DNA from: Hydractinia symbiolongicarpus
Taxonomy: Eukaryota; Cnidaria; Hydrozoa; Anthoathecata; Hydractiniidae
Assembly (NCBI RefSeq): GCF_029227915.1
Contig: NC_079875.1
Span: 3,348,001 to 3,412,000, forward strand
Reading direction: 5' to 3'
DNA length: 64,000 nt
Of the stretch, positions 57,370-64,000 are shown piece by piece. The notes beneath the pieces were generated by a model. It saw only the letters and a list, made by a program, of their open reading frames with translations. It was not told the DNA's origin and made no database searches. Positions within the stretch are counted from its first letter, which is position 1, and every line of letters begins with the position of its first letter. The position numbers were made by a program, and so were the translations under genes.

Positions 57370-57660
57370 TTCGGTCAACATAAACTCAAGTCTCTCTGTT
57401 GATTCCTTTAGATGGGGGTTAAAATTCTACATGATCATGCTTCCATAAGTTGCTTTTTTGATAGGGAGTATGGCAGGAATCTTCTTGCCTTTCATGAGGC
57501 AGTTCTTTTTATCAAGCGATAGGCAGACAAGTCGTAGCCTCAAGAACTTGTAACTCTTGTACCTATCTTTGTAATCACCCTTAGTGTAATACTTTACAAA
57601 AGTAGATAACCCCAAAATCAGCCTTAGCTCGGTTTTGATAGTTACTTTGCCTTACATTGC
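57370..57660 (-). pseudogene. Eroded homologue of the 223-aa minor capsid-like protein
   Basis: KYYTKGDYKDRYKSYKFLRL and LVCLSLDKKNCLMKGKK match KYFTKGDYDSFYKTDVYQRL and LVCPQLDEDDCLLDGKK of the 8351-9022 gene. Nearer the C-terminus, ESTERLEFMLTE matches GSTDRLEFMLTD in another frame. The N-terminal half is not recognisable. Confidence 0.75.
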
Positions 57661-58439
57661 AGGTGCATATTGATGTTGGCTTGAGTATCTAGGATCTGTT
57701 TAATAGAATACGTATAACGTTTTTGTTAGGATTGGTACCTACATCCCTTATAGCGGGTTGATTGTTGTAAAACAGGTTAAACCAAGCAAGTTGAATGTTG
57801 ATCGACTTTAAAATGATATTCGGGCACTAACCTAGATATTCGTCAAACACTGCAAGGTTCTTAATGTCAGTGATCCATCAATGCTTCATGTTTATTTTGG
57901 ATGAATGGCAATATATTGCTACAACCCTAAGAATCTATCCAATCACAGTGAGTACCTAGAGCGTCTCGTAGCAAAGAATCTAACGAAGCGGATCACCATT
58001 AATAAACATGGAGACTCTTTTTATGTAGAGTTTGACAACATCTTTTCAAGACTCCCTTTCTCACGGACAGTCTAATCGGTCAGTGGTCTGTGCATCCTTT
58101 CTCGTTATGGCAAATTCAACTCAATTTTGCCACCTTCTATGCTACCTGCGCATGTGGTATATCTATGAGACACTTGCTCTCGTTGCAATCTATAGGTCGA
58201 GCCATCTACTTGTTCCATACCTACTTCTAGATTCACAAGATCTTGTCAGAGCTTGAGATTCACCAGCTTGCTCCAAGTGCTTTCAACGTCTGAACAACCT
58301 TTTAAACCAGCAAAAACTGCAGCGATTTTTCAGCGAATTCAAAGTGCTTTTACACGAATTTGCATGGAGGAAACAATACATCCTATAAATCTGGTAATCT
58401 AAGCGTCAAAACTATCCTGGTGCGGGGCTTAATCTTTTT

Positions 58440-58847
58440 AATAGGGTACCATAGTCTAGATTGATCTTGAAAAAGTCACAAGGTCTTATGCGTGTATGTG
58501 TAGAACGATCATCACAAAATGTGAGATTTTACGCTTATTTCTTGTTAGAAAGTCAAGCTAACAATAGGTTACGTACAACAGGTTATAAAGATAGTGCTAT
58601 CGATGCTCAGCGTCCATACACGACGTCGTTTAAAGATCTTATCATTAGGCCCACAGGCAAGAAAATTGGCTACTTCCAAGGTGTGCTGATGTATGCACGT
58701 AATAAGATCGATTTCACTGTAGTCATCGGTTTGTACAAGATACCTAGTGATATGAATCTATATTTCAATAAAATTCTAAATCTTGATCAACCAATAGCTT
58801 TTTCACATTGGTTAAAATTTCTATGGCCAATAACATACATTGCCTAA
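58440..58847 (+). pseudogene. Eroded homologue of the MRRIL-family structural protein
   Basis: An open stretch of about 128 codons in which FYAYFLLESQAN, YFQGVLMYARNKIDFTV and LYKIPSDMNLYFNKIL align with VYVILLLGSQAD, FQKVLQYARTPVNFAV and VYMLPSDMNLRIGKIV of the 7249-7992 gene. The N-terminus and the C-terminal TM region are lost. Confidence 0.75.
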
Positions 58848-59769
58848 CGACGCAGCGTGTAGAGGTCGCTGTAAACCACATACAGCAAAAACGCTACCAG
58901 CTCTAGAGCCAAGCGGAATAAATAGGGCTTTTCCTTTCAATTACTCTAGTTTTAAAGTGAATTTTTTTAAAGCTAAATAAAAGTTATTAAACATTTTTTC
59001 CAGTTCTGATAAAGTTGGCATGGAAAGTTGCAAAAAATGGCCCGAAAATCCGTTTTTTCCTGATTTTCTAGTAAAATCCGAAAAAGTCGGGAAATTGGAT
59101 TAATCAGGTGTCGAAAACTTACAGAAGGATTCTACTTGATGAAAAAAGGTGTGTTGTGAAAGGTATGTTTCAAGTTCAAAGGATAATCCTAAGAAGAGTT
59201 ATATTTCCCCGATTATAAGGATTTCATAGAGATTTTTAGGGGTAGTTTCAAGTAACAACCAATATGTAAATCTGGGAGGTATAGGACCTAAACACTTGGC
59301 ATGCAGGTGTATAATAGATAAATATTGGAACTCGATTAGTATAATGCAATGTAGCGTAAAGAAGTTAGAGACCTTAAGTATTAATAGTAATATTATATCT
59401 TTGTCACGTAGATCTATTGGTAGTGATCCATAAAATAAATGATGAGTATTTATTTATAGTGATAGAAGATGCATTAGAAATCACAAGACGAAATCTTGTG
59501 GCTCTGAGCTTGTTTATCAAAACAACTGATACAAGTGATAACACTTGAAGAATTGGAGTGTGAAAATAAAAACAAACTAGAAGTTATTATATATATAGAA
59601 TGTGATGTATATGAACTATCAGATGAGATTGATAAAAAATCACAAGAATCGTTAGTACTTAAAGATGAAATACAATAAACAAACTATTAAGGAATTAAAA
59701 TAGCAGATTTGTATAAAGTATAGTGTGAAGTCTTCAGTTTTTTAGATACCTATATGATAAGCCCGTAAC

Positions 59770-60225
59770 ACTCTTTCACATGTTCTGGAGGTATTACAAC
59801 ATCCTTAGAAACTTGTAATAATTCTTGACAAACAAAACTACGCTCGGGACCATTTGCAAGGTAGTAGAAGACTATTATGCCACGATCTAGTCTATACGCT
59901 TTTCATCAATATAGGCTTTTCATCAAAGTACTGTTCATGCTTTCGCAAGCGGTACCAGATTTTATGCCGATCATCTGAGTTTTGATGTTGTTAAGGATTC
60001 TTACTGTAGAGTAAATTCATTTGTAATGTACTACTAGTCTTCTCTGTGATAACTTTTGTACATTTTGTTGCTTGAAGTGTCTTTCTGCAATAATCTTGTT
60101 GAATGACTCAACAAAAGCTGTAAAAGTTTCATGACGCTTGGTCTCTACACCTTTACCTTCTTGTGGATATCCTTGATCATGTCTGCGACGTCTGCAGATT
60201 ATTTCGTCCTCAAGGGTCTTCTTAC
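59770..60225 (-). pseudogene. Eroded Polinton-type integrase
   Basis: DNA such as CATGTTCTGGAGGTATTACA (59780 region), GCCGATCAT, and TGACTCAACAAAAGCTGTAA (about 60105) follows, in order and orientation, the integrase gene at 3724-4741. The region coding the second catalytic Asp is missing: sequence jumps near 60160 to the part matching CCTTGATCATGTCAGCGAC. Too broken to be active. Confidence 0.72.
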
Positions 60226-60951
60226 CTTAATTCCCCTTCTTGCACACCTAAAAATATCGTGTCTAGTCGAAAATTTAAGAACATTTTAAGAAGAACTTTC
60301 TATTTTCAGAGGCAATTAAAAAACATTAAACATTTGCATGTTAGTGAGCTAATTAGAAAAAATGCCTCCGTAATAATTGAGACTGGCACCTGTGTTCCCA
60401 CCTACCAGAATGCGCACGCATGTACAAAGATATGCAAGCTGTTTCAGCCTTTTGTAAACATTGACTAGTCATTTATACTTTTCGGTTTTTGGTGAGTATG
60501 AAATTACGTAACATCATTATGGAGATTAGTATACGCCTTAAGACATAGGGCGTAAGCCGAATACTAATATAAAATGTACCAGCAGATCTTCGTGCAGAAA
60601 TTAAACAAACCATATTGAAGTGTAATGACTCACAGTTCATAAAAGAATATCAGCCTTTTTTATTTCACTCTATTTTTCTAAAAAAATAAATTATTTATAA
60701 ACATAATTTTTATATAAAACATATTCGTTTTTTTTTATACCTTAAAATTAATCATGGTTGGACATTTTGATTCGTTGATTCTTTATGGCAATGAAAAACC
60801 TATAATTTATTATATTTTATTTTATATATTTTTTTTATTTATTATATAACTCGTCTAAGAAATATTTATCCCACGCAGGGTAAACTTTGTTTTGTTTTTC
60901 AAAATCGTTGACACTAAATTTGCACCTCAACTGCTCTCGAATGAACATCAA

Positions 60952-62431
60952 ATGGCCAAAGACACTAAAGTCTGTGTGAAATTTAAACTTCGTCCAGAAA
61001 TGAACAAATGCGAACTATCATTACTGAGTTTAGCGACGACTTTATTATCATTTATACTCCTTATAGTCGCGTTATCTTCGAAAGAGTGGATAGTTTCGAA
61101 AGGTGAAGTGGTGAACTGCCATTGTGTCAATGTCACGAGATGTGATACACCTAAGACTGTATTGAAACGAGAATGTAGTAACATATTATGGGAACAAACT
61201 TACAGCTTATTCTCGACATGTTTCGAAATTGTTGACGATAATAGAATAATTATAAAAAAATGCGTTGATTTTACAGAATTTAGGGATGCAATGTGTAAAT
61301 CGAAAGGAACTGGAGATGAAGTGTTCAAAGGTAATCCTGTCCATAATGCACTGTGGTTTAATGCACGTACAAAAATAAATACATTAATTAGTTCTTAAAT
61401 TTGTTTCAGTAAATTTAACTACCAGGGAGTGAACAAAATATAGTGCTAGTTTTTAAGCAAGTCCGTTTAAAAAGTCATTCTCGTCTCAAGACCTCTTTAG
61501 GGTAAACGTCAAGTTTTACCTTATTTAGGTCTTGGGACGAGAATGGTTGGTTCACCATTCACACCACACGAAAACACCACCATTTTTTGACGATGTAGAT
61601 ATTGACGACAGCAAAATGCACCGAAGTCAACAATGTAGTTTTTTATTCCCATGAAAGGAAATTAAAAAATTTTTTATAATAATTTAATTTTTGCCTATTT
61701 ACTTTTTATTTTATTTTTAGAACAAGTTAGTGGGTTTATATACAACCAATATATCACTTTTTTATGCGTCACCACATCTCTTATCATTACTTTGCTATCA
61801 CTTCTGGTAGCCATCATGAAGACATCCGTATTCAAAAAACAGACCAATAACTTAATCTTATATTATTCATCTGTAGTTTTTAGCGCATGTGCAGGTAAGT
61901 GACCATATTTTATTCAAAACAAAACAACATCTCGTTTCCAGGGTATCTAGCCTTTTTCATTAAGTTAATTTCATTGTTGGTCGCTTCTTAATAACGGTTC
62001 AGTGACCAAGAGACCTTGGGGACGAGAATGATACCAACAAAGTACAGAATGTTGCAAGCTTTTATGTTTTCTTGTTAGCAATCTTCATCATGGCAGCTTT
62101 GATAGAAGCGTACTCCAATTTGGCTTTCATCAAGATACCAAGCGAGGTAAAACTTACAAGCGATGACAGCAAGATGAATTATCAAGCCAACATTGGATAT
62201 GGTTATGGTATAACGATACTTATTTTAGGTTTGTTAATTCTTGGTATAATGCTGAACATTTTAGAATATAAAATAACAAAGAGACAGCAAACTATGACAA
62301 AGGTGAAAGTAATAAAAACGGCGCCTCATTCAGGAAACCTTGCGTATCAAGAAGCACAGCTTGATTGGCACGATAATTTGGAAGAAGAGCAACTTGATTG
62401 TGATGGGGAAATTGAAACAACGGTTTGGTAG
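60952..62431 (+). CDS. Claudin/PMP22-like four-TM protein, 3 exons, 301 aa
   Basis: Exons 60952-61330, 61721-61894 and 62079-62431, joined at GT-AG sites in matching phase; 906 nt total. TM1 (LLSLATTLLSFILLIVALSS) is followed by the W of SKEWIVSKG and a Cys-rich extracellular loop with paired cysteines, as in the claudin/EMP/PMP22/CACNG superfamily. TM2 (FLCVTTSLIITLLSLLVAIM) and TM3 are in exon 2 and the start of exon 3. TM4 is GYGITILILGLLILGIMLNI. The cytoplasmic tail is acidic and ends ETTVW, a possible C-terminal PDZ ligand. The start is taken as the first in-frame ATG after an open leader; an upstream exon is possible. Likely a junction or membrane-organising protein. Confidence 0.82.
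61476..61545. repeat. Fold-back repeat in intron 1 of the claudin-like gene
   Basis: 19-bp arms (CATTCTCGTCTCAAGACCT and its inverse complement with one mismatch) enclose partly paired GGTAAA/TTTTACC inner sequence: a 70-bp palindromic short repeat. Confidence 0.7.
61928..62030. repeat. Related fold-back repeat in intron 2
   Basis: Starts CATCTCGTTTCCAGGGTATC and ends AGAGACCTTGGGGACGAGAATG, whose complement is the same CATTCTCGTC...AGG family as the repeat in intron 1. About 103 bp, with arms less well matched. Confidence 0.55.
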
Positions 62432-64000
62432 ACAAAAGTTAATAAATTATTTTGTTAAATTTCGTTACAAAAAAGCAACAAAACCACGTGACTATTGTAG
62501 TTTGTCATCGATGTAATGATAAGTGACGCATGATTTATTCAAACGTTTAATAATTTCAGCGCAGCTGATATGACAATGTTAGATTTTTTACATTTCATTA
62601 TGCATAAAAATCGATACCCGCGTGTGATGTGTAACCGCGTGTAACTATTAATCGGGGAAATGATTAAAAATAAATGTCTCTCCCAGAAAAACAGACAGAG
62701 AAGTGATGTTACCAGCGCCCTCTATTTCTTTAAATTATTGTTATTTGCTAAAATTTAAAAATACTTTTAACAAATGACTTAAAGGGTTGCAAGACGATTC
62801 AGACTGTCGCCGCTACGTTAGTTATATTATCTTACTGGCAACTTGAGAGCTCACGTATCCTATAACATGGCTATAACAATAAGTAGGGCGTATTGCAATA
62901 TGAAATTCAACTATATGATGAATTTATTATTTTCAAGCTTTATCTTGTAATTAATGAAGCCATTCTCCTTGATATCCAGCCCCGGGACGTTTTTTGATGT
63001 TAAAATAAACCATGTATAATGGCGTGATCAACCGGGTATTTAAAGTTTTTCCAAACCTGTTTACATCGCTTTGCAAGAGTTTATTTTTGTTTTATTATTA
63101 TCTTTTATTATGTTATTATTTTTCAATTATTTTTATCTCTTTTCTCTGGTAGGGTAGCAGAGTAGGGACAAAGGTCAAGTATTAAGGATATCTTTTGTGC
63201 GGTGTTTGTGCAACGTCGGTCCCAGGGTCTTGTTGCACCTGAGCCGTTAATACGGAGTGGCCACTGCTATCAACTTCATCAAGAAGGCAAAATGCGGTTG
63301 GTGTTTGTGTTTAAACCGCTCAGATTTAGGTTTTTCTTTTTACGCGTTCGATTCGAGCGTGGAGCTGTTCGTTTTATGCCCTTTTTCACGACAACGTCTA
63401 AGGCTCGTATTTTTACAAAACAGCGTATGCTGCAAAAGAACATTATGGACGTTTCACCAACTTCTCTTTTTGCTGAATTCTATGATGACGTCATGCAATT
63501 ATTTTTCTATCCCAAATTATTTCAACGAGCTAACAAACAATTTTTGTAGAGTTTTGTAACCATACGAAATCCCTTTCGTTACTTTTGCATTAAAGAATAT
63601 GAAAGTAGATAAAACATACTAAAAACTCCGCAAAAAAACTGTGGATTTCTTATACCCCTCCAAAGCAGACAACTTTGTAAGACGAAGGGTTTGATTTGGT
63701 CCTGCGAATTTTAAAGAAATTTCTAACAGCGCGACTTCTATAAAGTAGACACCTTTAGGTAACTTTGATAGACAACTTCCCATCTTTTTTTTCTTCATCT
63801 CCCCCATTAACATCTTCCTTCCACCTGGACAATTATTTTATACAGGCAAAAACCTAATAAGAAAAATGATAGAAAGTTTTTGTTAAAGCTTTTCTTCTCA
63901 CACTAGCTACCATAACTATATATTCAAAAAATAACACTTTATAACAACCTTAAGAAATAGCTTTGTTAAAAATAATATGTGCTAGTGGGGTTTAAACCCG
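62432..64000. other. No convincing gene
   Basis: A plus-strand ORF at 63202-63549 and a minus-strand one at 63619-63813 lack domains and splice context. The region is AT-rich. The window ends within sequence that could start another feature. Confidence 0.4.

Larger units (their letters stand above)
55331..60250. mobile_element. Second, strongly eroded Polinton-like element
   Basis: Four genes of the first element have recognisable but stop-ridden homologues here: the 212-aa membrane protein (minus), the 223-aa minor capsid-like protein (minus), the MRRIL-family protein (plus) and the integrase (minus). The order is the mirror image of the first element for the first three, but the integrase keeps the opposite relative orientation. 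Capsid and coiled-coil genes are not recognisable between them. AT content is higher than in the first element. Boundaries are approximate; no terminal repeats identified. Confidence 0.75.

Noticed and set aside
63202-63813. ORFs near the right end as genes
   Set aside because: No recognisable motifs, overlapping frames of similar length, and no splice or start context.

Overview
This window looks like an animal nuclear genome, most likely a cnidarian (hydrozoan-like). The host part is AT-rich, gene-sparse and intron-rich. It encodes an astacin metalloproteinase ending in a six-cysteine ShK domain, a p47/IRG-type GTPase, a claudin/PMP22-like four-TM protein, and a decayed beta-helix adhesin with a multi-TM tail. 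All are built from GT-AG exons whose phases I checked by hand. The cnidarian assignment is inference from this gene mix and from the transposon families.

Region 1 (1 to about 11.2 kb) is a dense, nearly intron-free block with a different base composition: the right-hand part of a Polinton/Maverick-like (virus-like) element. It carries a retroviral-type integrase with an exact D-35-E spacing, a probable double-jelly-roll major capsid protein, other virion-like structural proteins (coiled-coil/membrane proteins and a probable minor capsid protein), a Fic-domain enzyme, two tandem BRO-N paralogues, two tandem small TM proteins and an ankyrin-repeat protein. No DNA polymerase B, packaging ATPase or protease is visible; they may lie left of the window. 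Most large genes carry only one or two lesions (in-frame stops in Fic and both BROs, frameshifts in BRO-1, capsid and integrase). The copy is therefore recently inactivated, or some indels are assembly errors. Nearly every intergenic gap holds a hairpin, and two hairpins overlap the stop codons of convergent gene pairs.

Region 2 (11.4-12.3 kb) holds a divergent pair: a SAP-like protein and a chimeric ORF that joins a Polinton-type integrase N-terminus to the end of an endonuclease/exonuclease/phosphatase domain.

Region 3 (12.3-55 kb) is host DNA: a pogo-like TA-flanked element, two candidate first exons, the IRG GTPase (18.9-20.2 kb, minus), a Harbinger-like MITE (21.8-22.6 kb), the astacin-ShK gene spread over 14 kb (27.3-41.6 kb, minus, 8 coding exons, 304 aa) with a 27-bp minisatellite and a nested TM gene in its introns, another MITE at 43.3 kb, and the beta-helix/TM pseudogene (48.2-51.9 kb, minus).

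Region 4 (55.3-60.3 kb) is a second, much older and rearranged Polinton-like element. I recognise eroded homologues of four genes from region 1.

Region 5 (60.9-64 kb) holds the claudin-like gene (plus, 3 exons) with a related fold-back repeat in each intron, then sequence without convincing genes.
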